In this document: positions 11,371 to 22,023 of the stretch, piece by piece
Numbering within the stretch: position 1 is the stretch's first letter
Layout of the letters: each line of letters opens with the position of its first letter
NCBI GenBank assembly: GCA_963969495.1
Contig: OZ018320.1
Coordinates: 79,965,748-80,029,747, forward strand
Origin: Ceratothoa steindachneri
Lineage: Eukaryota > Arthropoda > Malacostraca > Isopoda > Cymothoidae
Length of the DNA stretch: 64,000 nucleotides
Reading direction: 5' to 3'
The notes under the pieces: generated by a model
What the model was told of the DNA's origin: nothing
The model's input: only the letters and a program-made list of their open reading frames with translations
Database searches by the model: none
Translations under genes and position numbers: made by a program

Positions 11371-14290
11371 CCCCGCAAAGAAAGACAAGATTATTATCTG
11401 AAGTCGATACGCCAGAGTAGGATTAGGTCGTGAAGATCGATCCATCGGCTAGACAAGAAGATTTTTAGAAGTCGATTCGCCCGAAGAAAGATTAGTTCGT
11501 AAAGATCGACCTTTCAGCCATACAAGACTATTTCCGTGAGAAACGATAGGATCAGATTGAGAAAATTGATCCCCCCCTTTTAGGGCCGTATTAACCTAAT
11601 TAGTCAAGTTTTATATCGGTGCCATACCGAAGAAGCCTTTTCCGTCTGCAAAGAAGCCCGACTGAAGAAAAGCAAAGCCGCTCACACTCGAGTGATTCTC
11701 ACATCTCAAGCAACGTAAGAGTGAGAGGAGAAGAACCCTGCCCCAACGAGCTCCCGTTCTTTAATTACGTTTAAGAAGCATTCCCTCCTCGAAAATTCAA
11801 GCAGCGACCACACCACTTCAAAGCGAGTGATAAGTCCTCCAGCGACATCCGGCAATCCCTAATACCTACCTGTAAGTTAACAATAACATTTATATCTCTA
11901 TTGCGATAGTAGAAGTTTAGTACGTCCCACGTTTTAAAGGAGAGTAGAAACCATTATTCTTGAACCTAGGTCATACGTGTTTGTAGATGACAGTACATTA
12001 ATTTAATGTTTTATGCTAAACAAATAGGGTCGTGATAAAAATACTAATTGGCAATTGGTTTGTTTATTGAAAGCCTACTTGTTTAGGTTTTGTCATTTAA
12101 AATTCTTTGAGGCCAAATATAGAAATGCTTTTACTGTTGGTTTGTAATATTTAATTTAAAATACAGGTTTATTTTTGGTAGATTCTGGTGTTTCCTCTTA
12201 TCCTTATGTGTTTAAAAATAGCTCTTCCTTAAGGACTAAACCACAAAAATAGCACTCTTAGAACAAAGCCTACTTCATCATAGAAGTAACTCACGCCCCT
12301 TAAAGCATACCACTACTAAAAGGGTGTCAAAGCGTAGAGTGATCAAAGCCAAGGGTCATTCTACGACAGTGAGTCTGGGAAATAGGAAAGTTATAGGATT
12401 GCTTTGTTTTTGCAGTTCATTTAGTGGTCATAAATGGTTTCTCGTCTTCATTTTATAGCAAGTCAGCTCCGAACTAGCTCTAGGCGAATCCGAGTAACGA
12501 ATTATTCATTTCCAAACGTTTTGTTTATATCAGATTGCAAATTCGGAGGCTTGCGACAAGGAAACCCAAGACAACCACTGAAAGGCCTGACCGCCCGTTT
12601 ATGACTGGATAGTTTCCTTTAACCCGCGCCTTCCGACGAGGCCATTGGTAAATTACGAAAAACCTTTGCCCATTCACACATGCAAGAGGAAATATAATTA
12701 AACAATATATATTTAATCAATCTCATTTGTAGCTTAAATTTTAGAATATTTCCCTTTCCTCGTCAATTAGAGAGACGAGAAACGCCGTAGAAGTGTGGCC
12801 ACCGGACTAAAATAGGTGGTCACGACTGGTACTGGCGGGCCCAACGACCTCTAATACGACCACTCATTGTCATCATTCCTGGGTTGCCACTTAACTTTTG
12901 CTTCTCGAACTAACTATTGTACCGATGGCCAATCACAAACTAATAAACAGAACTTTATACTATTGCTCATCCTGAGAAGAGAAATGGAACGGGACATAAT
13001 GACGCTGAGATTAAGTTTACCACGGCTCATGGTGGAGAGGTTTCCCCTTCAGACTTTCCATCAGGTAAAGGGAGTTTTCCCTATCGGAGAAGCTTTCACG
13101 CGGGTCTTTTCTAGGATGACAGGGGCTCCATCTTTCCTATCACATGGTCCCTTGTAAAACATTAAAAAAAGTGGACTATGATATCCTCTCGACCGAATAG
13201 ATACCAAGGCTTGTAAAGATCTCTAGAAACGAGATCTATTGTGGCAGTTCTCTTTAAGGTTTATCACAGTTCTTAAAGACCATAATGGTCCCTTTCCCAG
13301 GAGTCAGCTTACCCTCTCCAGAGATTTGTCATTCCTCGGGATCCCTGAAGTTATCCCCGATGATTCGAGGTAGGATGTTCCCTTTTCATCAGAATCAGAG
13401 CGAAGTCCCAAAGAAAAACAGTAGTAAAACGTCTAAAAGAATGAGAAGGACTCTCTTTCTTCTGGTGGGGCTATCGAAACGGGCAGCTCCGTGCGGCCTC
13501 GCTGTTCCCTTAAGGGAGGGGGAAAAAATCGCAAAAACTCCGTCATCCCAAGCCATCAATCCCTAAGACGTCAGTCATTGCAAGGTGACCCAAGCATCAT
13601 TCGTTTGATATATTCTTGCTGCATCAGCATGGCATTCGAGCTGGGGGTTCTTCTGAATGTGATACATTCGTGCCGATTCCTTGGCCTCTTTTATGACTCA
13701 TACTTTGCCAGGGATGAGCGCATCCTGAGTCTTAGGACCTCTTTTATGTGCGTAATGGAATTTCTTCGCTCGAAACATGATTATAGTTGCGAAGATAAAC
13801 TCATCTTGCGTTTGGTAATTCGATCCATCAGGCTGGTTCCTGGTTGCTGACTGGTGCCTTCATCATATCCCCTAAAGAGAAACTTTTATCAAACCGAGGA
13901 GATGCTATTCGCGTTTATTGGTTTATATGCATAATGCGGGGTTTTTTTTAACTCCAGACACTAGCGGCTTTTATTTCCTTCAAATGCGATCTTGAAGTTG
14001 GCTATGCCGAAGAGGCGTCAATTATGCCATAAACTTTCGGGTTGATGTCTAGTAAAATAATTCTAGAGTTCAGAGTAAGTTTTAAACTGATAGTTCCGCT
14101 CAGGGCGCCTCCCTACAGGATTCAATCTTTGTGGCCCCGCCTCTTCTCCCAAACTGTTCACAGTACCTGGATTAAAGCGTTTATATTTCATGAAGCATAA
14201 ATCGTGTCACACTGGAGTCGTATTCGTGTACATACATACTTGGTCCTAAATGCGAAGGAAGAGGGCGCTTCCATCTCCTGGAAGGTTAGC
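11371..14290. other. Unassigned tract with scattered short frames
   Basis: Plus frames at 12867-13157, 13285-13566 and 13491-13850 (up to 119 codons) are higher in GC than the surroundings and may be one shifted reading frame, but I recognise no domain. CCTACCTGTAAGT at about 11864-11876 resembles a splice donor. I infer a decayed mobile element and cannot name it. Confidence 0.3.
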
Positions 14291-14291
14291 A

Positions 14292-14927
14292 TTATCTGGC
14301 TCCTGGTATTTTTGACTCCACACTGATGTCTTGTTTTTCATTGCTGCTTTTCTTAGGATAGAGGCGTTGTTGCGAACTAAAACGCTGACAAAAAGGCAAG
14401 GCATTTTCACAGACTGAGCTAAGAAACAAGGCTTTTTCTCTCTCCAACTTTGACTCCATGGTGCGGATCAGGGCAGCGCTTCGGGCTGCATGGCAAATCA
14501 AATATGCAAGACGTCACGCGAGGGTTTGAAGTAGTGTCCTGTTCCCTCGACCTATTCTCCACTTCCTTAAGAGTATGAAGTTATCTTTTTCATAGCTGAC
14601 TAGACGCATTTGCGCGACGTGCTCCATGTGATGGAGCATTCTCATGAACCTTGTTGTGAGTACTGCTTCGTATTTCTGAACTTGCTCCAATTTTTGTTTA
14701 AATTTCATACTCTGAGGAAGCATTGCGTGCGTACCTGTCTCGGTCACGGTAAGTATGAAGTTATCTTTTTCATAGCTGACTAGACGCATTTGCGCGACGT
14801 GCTCCATGTGATGGAGCATTCTCATGAACCCTGTTGTGAGTACTGCTTCGTATTTCTGAACTTGCTCCAATTTTTGGTTAAATTTCATACTCTGAGGAAG
14901 CATTGCGTGCGTACCTGTCTCGGTCAC
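14292..14927 (-). CDS. Hypothetical coiled-coil-like protein fragment with a 60-residue duplication
   Basis: Two minus-strand frames (14927-14514, 137 codons, and 14501-14292, 69 codons) appear to belong together and are separated by a stop. The first contains two almost identical 60-residue units with KLEQVQKYEAVLTT, MLHHMEHVAQMRLVSYEKDN and TETGTHAMLPQSM, then RKWRIGRGNRTLL. The second contains RTMESKLEREKALFLSSVCE and FCQRFSSQQRLYPKKSS. The sequence is rich in Glu, Lys, Gln and Leu, so it is probably helical. I do not recognise the family. It could be a host exon or a retroelement gag-like piece. The stop and the lack of a clear start favour a broken copy. Confidence 0.4.
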
Positions 14928-14935
14928 GGTAAGTA
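14572..14935. repeat. Tandem duplication of 180 bp, nearly identical copies
   Basis: 14572-14751 and 14752-14931 match with only a few differences (AACCTTG/AACCCTG, TTTTTGTTT/TTTTTGGTT). The period is exactly 180 = 3 x 60, so the minus-strand frame stays open across the junction. Such low divergence in a window full of decayed repeats points to a recent event. Confidence 0.95.
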
Positions 14936-15264
14936 AATGTTCGCTGCCACCTATCTCTGGTGCTAGAACGCGCCCCTATGCACCAGGTTGGGGTGCTATA
15001 GAGATCGTTGAAGAGGTCTCTCGCCGGATATCTAAGCTTACCTTGCAACCAAAGTTCTTTATAATTGACGTTGTACTCTAGATCTTGGGGCGAGAGGTAC
15101 CCTTCTTTCAGGAGACTGTCATGTCACGATTTATTCTTTTTAATTTCTTGTTATTTTTAATATTTTTCCCAATTTTTCTTTCGTACATTTGGTGGAATTT
15201 ACTTATATCATTAGTAGAAGCTGAGTAGAGGTAGCAGCACCTTTTGACTCCTGACTGCTGCATC

Positions 15265-15639
15265 TCACTGGAGTGTGAGATGGTCAGGTCGAATGTTCCT
15301 TACTCTCTTCCCAACTCTCACATGCTGGCTCCAAGCGCCACACTCCGGTAACCACTTTAGCAGGTGGACTAAGCCACGTGAAGGGAACTCATCTATGGCA
15401 GCAGGTCGATGAGGGGGAAAAGGGCGAGTATAAACAGACTTATACCTCAGTTGTCTCCTCTTCATGAAGAGGGGGAACACGCTCAACTTAGAAGAGCACT
15501 GCGCTAGGAAAGTCCTTGGCAAGTGCCCAAGTATTCCCCGCTCAAATTCTGCTTCATGTCTGCTAGAAAGGAGGCAGCAGGCAGACGCAGAGCTAGGGGT
15601 CCTTATGACTTCCGACCTTAAGTAAGTCAAGTAAGTCAC
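15265..15639 (-). CDS. Hypothetical open frame, possibly spurious
   Basis: A 124-codon minus frame in a locally GC-richer segment. It has many Arg, Pro and Cys residues and no motif I recognise. It adjoins the segment with the 180-bp duplication and could belong to the same unassigned element. I would not treat it as a gene without transcript evidence. Confidence 0.2.
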   Translation of the reverse strand: MTYLTYLRSEVIRTPSSASACCLLSSRHEAEFERGILGHLPRTFLAQCSSKLSVFPLFMKRRQLRYKSVYTRPFPPHRPAAIDEFPSRGLVHLLKWLPECGAWSQHVRVGKRVRNIRPDHLTLQ

Positions 15640-16464
15640 AAGTTTATGTAATTTTTTAGATGTCTAGATTAAGGAAGTCAACTGGGTTAGCGTTAGCTGT
15701 GCCCTCGTTGTCACCGTGAAAGAATCCTAAAATCTAAAACATGTCGGAGCACCGACTGAATCTCTTTCTTGGCTCGAAGTAGCGATGTAATAATTCCCCG
15801 AAATCAGGTTCAAATCTATACTTTTAAGTTCCAGTACTCTTGCTAAAGCTTGTTCGTGGAAATTTATAATATTTTCTGCTGGTCCCTTACATTAATCATG
15901 TCCCTTCTCTTCACTCCATTTTTCTTACATTCTTGCGTCATTTCTTGCAATCTTTGTCAATTAAATGAAGATGCCTTGGTGAGTTACTACATTTTGGTTT
16001 CATTTGTCGATGAACAATTAATATTTACCAAATAATCTGGCGATAAGAAACCCCCAGAAGTAGGCCCCGAGAATGATTCCTTGTTGCGATGTTGTCCAGT
16101 TGAACTAATCATTCATTGTCTGGAATTGGTAAGAAGCATTTTTGGGAAAACTTGTATTCTGCAAACGGGAGGATAGGGGGGAGGGGGGTAATTTTCAATT
16201 TTTTATAACGAAGTGCTCATAATTACCTTTCTGTACGTATTTTTTCTTTCTATTCTAGTATTTCCTATATTATCTTTCATATTCATTATCTGTTTTCCCT
16301 CAAGTTATTTACCACCAACTCTACAATGACAATAGGAAGCAGACCAAACCAAGTGAGATGAATCAACTACAGAGGCCATAATTACTCGGGATGACTTGGC
16401 GAATTCAATGGGTTATGGCGCTTGGAAAACCAAAGCTTTGAAAGTATAGTTATTAAGTACAGGA
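15640..16464. other. No gene recognised
   Basis: AT-rich sequence with no exon-like or repeat structure that I can see. Confidence 0.45.
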
Positions 16465-16870
16465 CTAGTTTTGGAGCGTCATGCTCCATCCTTCAGCTGT
16501 ACAAAGACTGACAAAATTGGGATCAGGATCGGGATAGCAAAAGGGTAAATGTGTGAGTGAAGAAGATAGGATACTTATAAAAATCCCTGTTTTCCGTAAT
16601 GTTGATGGAGAGATGGTTGTGAATAGAGGGTGGTATATGGGGATTATATGGGTGATGATAATAATAAAGTGTGCCAGGTTGCCTGGCAAACGCTTTTGTT
16701 TTTTTTAATTTCAATTTGCTATTTTTTAGTGTGTAGTCGGTTGTATTTTAAGTATTCGAGCCTTTGTTATCGTATTTTCATTTGAACTTTTGTATCCCAT
16801 GTTATTTTTATTTTTTGTTTAGTGCTTTTTTTTCGCACTTTTGCTCTTTTGCAGTTGTTTTATTTTTGTT
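16465..16870 (-). mobile_element. 3' end fragment of a LINE
   Basis: The segment is homologous to 23500-23800, the 3' flank of the minus-strand LINE. Both share GTGCCAGGTTGCCTGGC, then AACGCTTT, a T-rich run and ATTCGAGCCTTTGTT in the same order. Only 3' untranslated sequence is present; no RT motif remains. Confidence 0.6.
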
Positions 16871-16874
16871 TTGC

Positions 16875-16876
<2 letters not shown>

Positions 16877-16953
<77 letters not shown>
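16877..16953. repeat. (TA)n microsatellite
   Basis: Pure TA array of about 77 bp, between a LINE 3' fragment and the dispersed repeat at 16957. Confidence 0.95.
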
Positions 16954-16956
<3 letters not shown>

Positions 16957-17280
16957 TCAATGGCTTCGCTACTAAGATTAAAATTTAAAATCTAAAAAAA
17001 GGCAGCCATGGTTAAATTTTTATAAATTTTCTGAACTTCGCCAATTATAACCAAATTTCCCTCTTTCAAAATATCACGTTGCTATAATATAGAGTTATAG
17101 AAGAAGTAATATAAAAATAAATTTTCTGAATTTCACCATTTTATTTATTTTATATTATAAAGGGATTATTAGAAATAACTTTAATAAAGGAAACATAAGT
17201 CATAACCAAACTAAGATGCAATTATTATTCAAATACTCAAAAAAATCCCCTTCTTAAATTATAGAGTTAGTGATGATGAA

Positions 17281-17281
<1 letters not shown>
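16957..17281 (+). repeat. Dispersed repeat, copy 1, ending in a microsatellite
   Basis: Matches 53435-53838 over its whole length with small indels. Shared blocks include CTACTAAGATTAAAATTTAA, GCAGCCATG.TTAAATTTTT, CTTCGCCAATTATAA and AATTATAGAGTTAGTGATGA. Both copies then run into a microsatellite: (TA)n here, GAT/TTA repeats there. No coding potential; an A+T-rich SINE- or MITE-like family. Confidence 0.85.

Positions 17282-17283
<2 letters not shown>

Positions 17284-17360
<77 letters not shown>
17284..17360. repeat. (TA)n microsatellite
   Basis: Pure TA array of 77 bp. The minus-oriented PLE 3' end at 17362-17476 abuts it. Confidence 0.95.
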
Positions 17361-17361
<1 letters not shown>

Positions 17362-17362
<1 letters not shown>

Positions 17363-17578
17363 AAAAAAGGTCGCAAAGTGCACGTGAGTCATATTTATGC
17401 AGATACACCCACAAAAGAAAAATGAAAATCGATTCCGAGTGCTTTAGTCTTTATTCTTAAAGACCTTTTCAAGGAATAAACAGGAGGTTGGACATACATT
17501 GCCTTAAATAGTGGAAGGGAAGATTACAAAGACGAAAGCGCTCGAAATCGTTTTTCACTTTTCTTATGTGGGTGTATC

Positions 17579-17581
<3 letters not shown>
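17362..17581. repeat. Inverted pair of PLE 3' ends between two (TA)n arrays
   Basis: 17362-17476 is a minus-oriented copy, and 17525-17581 a plus-oriented shorter copy, of the PLE 3' end seen at window position 1-85. Their 3' ends face outwards, each into a (TA)n array (17284-17360 and 17582-17658). The spacer 17477-17524 is unique. Confidence 0.75.

Positions 17582-17658
<77 letters not shown>
17582..17658. repeat. (TA)n microsatellite
   Basis: Pure TA array. On the minus strand it lies about 350 bp beyond the coding end of the PLE at 18012-19290. Confidence 0.95.
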
Positions 17659-17662
<4 letters not shown>

Positions 17663-18011
17663 CTAGTGTAGTTTGGTAGCAATCATTCGTGAATGCAAAT
17701 ATTTTTGAAGACCATTGTGTATTTCGCCTTAATTAATTTCCTTTGGCAACTTTCTCTTCTTCTAACTAACTTTTTTATTTCTATTGTAGATGGTGGATTA
17801 CTTGTCCAGTATTCATCTCTTTTAAATGAATGTGTTTGGTAAAAAACAACCTAAATTGCTGAGCTTTCGATCTTATTCGATAATCTTTGGCTCGTTTTGA
17901 TATGTTCTTGCCTCCTTTACCGATGTAATGAGTGGAGTGAGGATCTGACATTTATTCCGCCTAGGTTGAGCGTAACGTTAGAGGAAACGGGCCAGTCCAG
18001 TGATTGGAATT

Positions 18012-19290
18012 TTAAAATAATTTTAATGTTCGCTTCCAGCTTGTCTCTTGACTGTTGATGGCCAGCTTATCTTCGTTTATTAATATGGCTTCTAAGATGT
18101 TCAGCCTAGCTTTATTAACCTCTTTTCTTTTAATAACGGTGTTGTCAACTAGCATATCTTTCGTTAGGTTAATATTATGTACACTCTCCATATGATTTTT
18201 GGGCCCTCCGCTTTGCGGATGTATGGTTAAACGTCTCGAAGGTGTAGTAGTTGTCATGCCAATATATTTTGAGTTGTTATAAAGATTACAGTCTTTATCG
18301 GGACAGATGAACTCGTAAACTATGTTGGTTGACTTGAGATTCGAGGAGTTTAGGCAGCTATTGCTTTTCATCAGGAGATTGCTGGCTCTTTTTTGTTTTA
18401 TAATGAATGATAAGTTGAATTTTATCCATTTGATTTTTAACCTTGATGTTACAGTAAAAATCTCCTTGATGTTTTTTTCATCTATTTTATAGGCCGTGTA
18501 CATCTGATTTCTGTAATACACTTTGATGTTGTTGACTTCTCCATGATTACTTTCAGTTTTATCCGTATCTTTGCAATGATTATTTAAAAACTGTTGGAGT
18601 TGTTTATCAATCATGCTCTTTGAGAAACCGTTATTCACGAGTATTTGTTTTACTCGTGCTATCTCTTGGTGGAAAAGTTCCCACGTAAACAGCATTTATA
18701 TGCTCAGCGGATGTATGAGCCGATTACGCTTATTTTATACCTTTCAGGGCATTCACTCTCCACATTGAGGTATCTTCCCATGTCCGTACTTTTTCTATGT
18801 ACTTTAGTAATGTAGCTGCCATTAATGTTTTGAACCTCAACGTCCAAAAAAGGAAGTTTATTGCCCGTGCTCAATTCATAAGTGAATTTTAACACGGAGT
18901 TCTCCTCCTAATACTGCTTGATGTTTATCAGATGTTCTTCGTTTTTGACGTTGATGTAGATGTCGTCTACATATCGGCAATATTTGTGTGGCTTATTTTC
19001 CATGATGTCCTATAATCTCTCTTGACCCATATAATAGTTGGCGAACGTCGACTCTAAGGGTGACCCCATAGCCACTCCATCCACTTGCGTGTATAGATTA
19101 TCGTCCGGTGTCCTGAACGGAGCCTTTGATGTGTATGAACGTAACATGCTCCTTAAGATGTTTGGGTCAAGATTTGAGGGAGACATTGTAGGATGGTGGT
19201 ACACGTTTTTTATAATGATGTCAACGGTCTGAGCGATAGGCACGTTCGTAAACAGGCTTTCCACGTCAAGGGATGATATTAGACCGGCAG
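18012..19290 (-). pseudogene. Penelope-like element, RT plus GIY-YIG endonuclease (nearly intact C-terminal half)
   Basis: On the minus strand the reading starts near 19290 with SPAGLISSLDVESLFTNVP, then LYTQVDGVAMGSP and ANYYMG (RT motifs), then KPHKYCRYVDDIYINVKN near 18990-18950 with the catalytic YVDD. LPFLDVEVQN and VHRKSTDMGRYLN follow near 18860-18770. After a frameshift at about 18700 the next frame carries a linker and NIVYEFICPDKDCNLYNNSK followed by YIGMTTTTPSRRLT, the Cys-containing GIY-YIG endonuclease of PLEs, and ends at 18012. Breaks seen: a TAG near 19016, a stop near 18908 and the frameshift. The N-terminal half is missing: upstream sequence stops matching above 19290. This is the least decayed RT in the window. 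Confidence 0.85.
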
Positions 19291-20414
19291 GACTCTTATC
19301 TGATCAGAGGATATGTGCATGTGTTCTCTGATCCGACCGCTGAGCGGAGCTTACTCGATAAGAGGGTGTGGGCATCTTCAGTGTAAGCACGTGCGCACCA
19401 AGAGAATATTCGAATTTGGAAACCTGACCGGGTTTTATCAAGCCGACATCCGTAGCAAGATTGATTGTGTCTTTCACGGGTTCACGTCAAAGCTGGTGGT
19501 TTGGGCTCCCCTTCGATCAAATTTCGTTCTAAATATGCAAAGCTGTTTTAACTCTCTTTGTTATCTCTCGGGCCAGACCACCAGCTCGCCCTTGTTTCCT
19601 AATATGTGTATGTTTGTATATTCGCGTGGGAACACAACGATTTCACTTGCATTATTACAAAATATTCTGCTTTGCATTGACACATAGCTTATTAAATTGC
19701 GATTTAAGATTATTTATAAGTATTTGCTTTGTTTTCCATAAATTAATTGTTACAAGATGGCATATTATTTCAATGTTCGATTTGTGTGCCCAATTTCAAG
19801 ATTTCATAGGGCCAACGGGTTGCTCAATTTGTGAGGTTCCTTGTTGGCTCCACTTCACCTTATAATTGAGCGCTACAAGTAATACACATAGATAAAATAA
19901 AAGAGTGCAAATGGTGAGCTGCTAAAAAATAGTTATAGTAGTGCAGGAGGAGATTTTCAGAATTTTGAAGTGGTTCAAAAAGAAATGCAAAGTAACAGGA
20001 GATATATAGATCACCTTCGCTTTACGGTGACATTATTATCTTAATCGAATCCACTCAAATTACAGTCAAAGTTAAAATCATTATAACAAACTAAACTCAC
20101 AAATAGAACGGAGATGACTTTATCAAATAAAAGAAAAATGATCAATAGTTCTGCAGAAGGTAGGGCAATTAGAATGGACAATCAAATATTTGAACAGGCA
20201 CAATAATCTCAGGAAAGTTGCGACTCTTGATGGGAGCTTAAAAAAGAAAATTGGTACAACAAAATCAAGCTGGAAAGTGGGTACGAAATCTTAGCTCTTT
20301 CTATTAATTCCTGTTTTTTTATTACTTGCTGCCTTTCTTTCTAGAGTTTATAGCTGGCCTACTTACACTGGTCTTCTTAAAGGGGATTTTAAAGCATCAT
20401 TTTGGAGGACGTGT
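19291..20414. other. No gene recognised
   Basis: The first 400 bp are GC-richer and may be decayed PLE sequence (a 124-codon plus frame there looks like a shadow). The rest is AT-rich without structure. Confidence 0.4.
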
Positions 20415-20684
20415 AGATCTTTGCCTGGTAGTTAGGGCGATTGCCTCAGAAGCGAGGAACGCTTGATGACACAGGATTGAATACCAATAGGTGTTGTCTG
20501 GGATAGGTTCGAACCCCACCCACTTTTCACTTTCTTTGACGGGTAAAGGAGTTTATATTATTTCATTCTGTTTGCTTTCCCTCTCTTCCTTCTTTCTTAA
20601 TCCTCTATGTTTGATCCTTGTTTAGTCTGATTAAAAGAAGAAATCTCTTGTGAATCTTTCTTTAGTTATCCCTGTGGGTTATTG

Positions 20685-20737
<53 letters not shown>
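20415..20737 (+). mobile_element. tRNA-derived SINE with (TA)n tail, second family
   Basis: An A-box-like segment (TGCCTGGTAGTTAGGGCGAT at about 20424) and a B box (GGTTCGAACCCC at about 20507) are followed by a pyrimidine-rich body and a pure (TA)n tail (20687-20737). The A-B distance of about 75 bp exceeds that of a plain tRNA. The body differs from the SINEs at 1233 and 41089. Confidence 0.55.
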
Positions 20738-20739
<2 letters not shown>

Positions 20740-21353
20740 TCAACGAAGTGGTTAGAAATCAAACCTTTGGCATCAAGCAATCCTCGCTTCTAATGGCATT
20801 GCTCTATTAAATTTAGGCTACAAACATACTATGCAAAAGCGATTTTTTACGAGACTGTTTAAGTCAAGCAATGTGGTAAACCCGATATAAATTGTATATC
20901 ATTCTTTCATTATTCCTATGGGTAAGTGAGCAGTTACCATTTTACGTGTGAATTGTAATTTCCCCTTCATATATATATATTTATGGATATGAGAAACTCA
21001 CAAAGTAGCGTGGGAGTAGAGTAATAAATGCAAAAAATCACTCAGGAAAATGAAGGCAGATTCCAAGTTCTTTCAAACTTGTTTAGTTCATTATCAAGGA
21101 ATAACGAAAAAATTGTGCAAATTTGGTATATATATGTGAAACAGAAGGGCAATGCTACGCCCATGTACAATGAAAGGACCCAAAAGAGGGAGGTGAAGTA
21201 TAAAACTAAATAGATTAGGTCTACTTCCGGAAAATTCCAACCTGTGCGCAAATAATATCGACATTTAAGTGATTAAACTAAATACATACATACCCAATTG
21301 TGAATACATAAAAATAGACAATGGAGACATAACTAAATTAATAAATCAAAGCC

Positions 21354-21719
21354 CTAAGATTTTAAATGGAGAATTTCGTTATAAAAAGGCCTTTTAATAA
21401 CAGGGTCTAGTTTAAAAAGACCAGTGGATATATTAAAATTAGGGGAGGAATTAATGAATGAGCATTCAACAATGTTTCCTTGAATAAAGTCATCAAGTTT
21501 GTAAATAAATTTAGCCGATATCCAATTGATGGGGTGACTGTTTTCAGATAAATGGACAAAGAAAGCACTAATGCTTTTCCCCCTCCTAATGTTGTATTTA
21601 TGTTGCGTCAAGCGTACACTTAATGATTTGCCAGTTCGCCCAAAGTATTGTTTAGGGCAAACTGAACAATCAACAGAATAAATCCCTCCTATACTATTGT
21701 TATTATTATGAATCAACAT
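21354..21719 (-). pseudogene. PLE GIY-YIG endonuclease fragment
   Basis: A 121-codon minus frame contains GGIYSVDCSVCPKQYFGRTG, then KSLSVRLTQHKYNIRRG, SENSHPINW and FIYKLDD. The order Y-S-x-D-C-x2-C, Y-F-G-x-T-G and RL.QH is the GIY-YIG domain with its Cys knuckle, as found at PLE C termini. It belongs to the same subfamily as 37947-38135 (YYGQTGKELNVR). The frame is open over the whole domain, but no RT precedes it. The 3' untranslated hairpin was not found next to it. Confidence 0.8.
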
Positions 21720-22023
21720 TTTATAAAATGATTAACTGATATTTGAATATAACAAATAGTTATTGACCTTATTCAAGAGGGGGGGAGGAGCAAGGAGAAG
21801 GACTCAGAAAACGGTAAAACAAAGTAGTTCTTAAAAATGTATGCGGAAGGGATTTCCATTCTTTAAAAGGATTTTTTTGCCAAATCTAGGCATCCTGCAA
21901 GAAATTTATGAGGGTAGCAAAGATTGGTACCAATTTCAAAGATCTTAGAAATCTCACGATCCAAGAAATCTCACGATCAATGTTTCTCCGTGGGTTGCGG
22001 GTCACTAGCCCGGAATTCTTGGA

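Noticed and set aside
14740..14935. Perfect splice donor sequences (CACGGTAAGT) at the end of each 180-bp unit on the plus strand
   Set aside because: No plus-strand coding frame leads into them; the coding-like signal is on the minus strand.
19313..19687. 124-codon plus frame
   Set aside because: Adjoins the minus-strand PLE; no motif, no splice-bounded structure, probably decayed PLE sequence.
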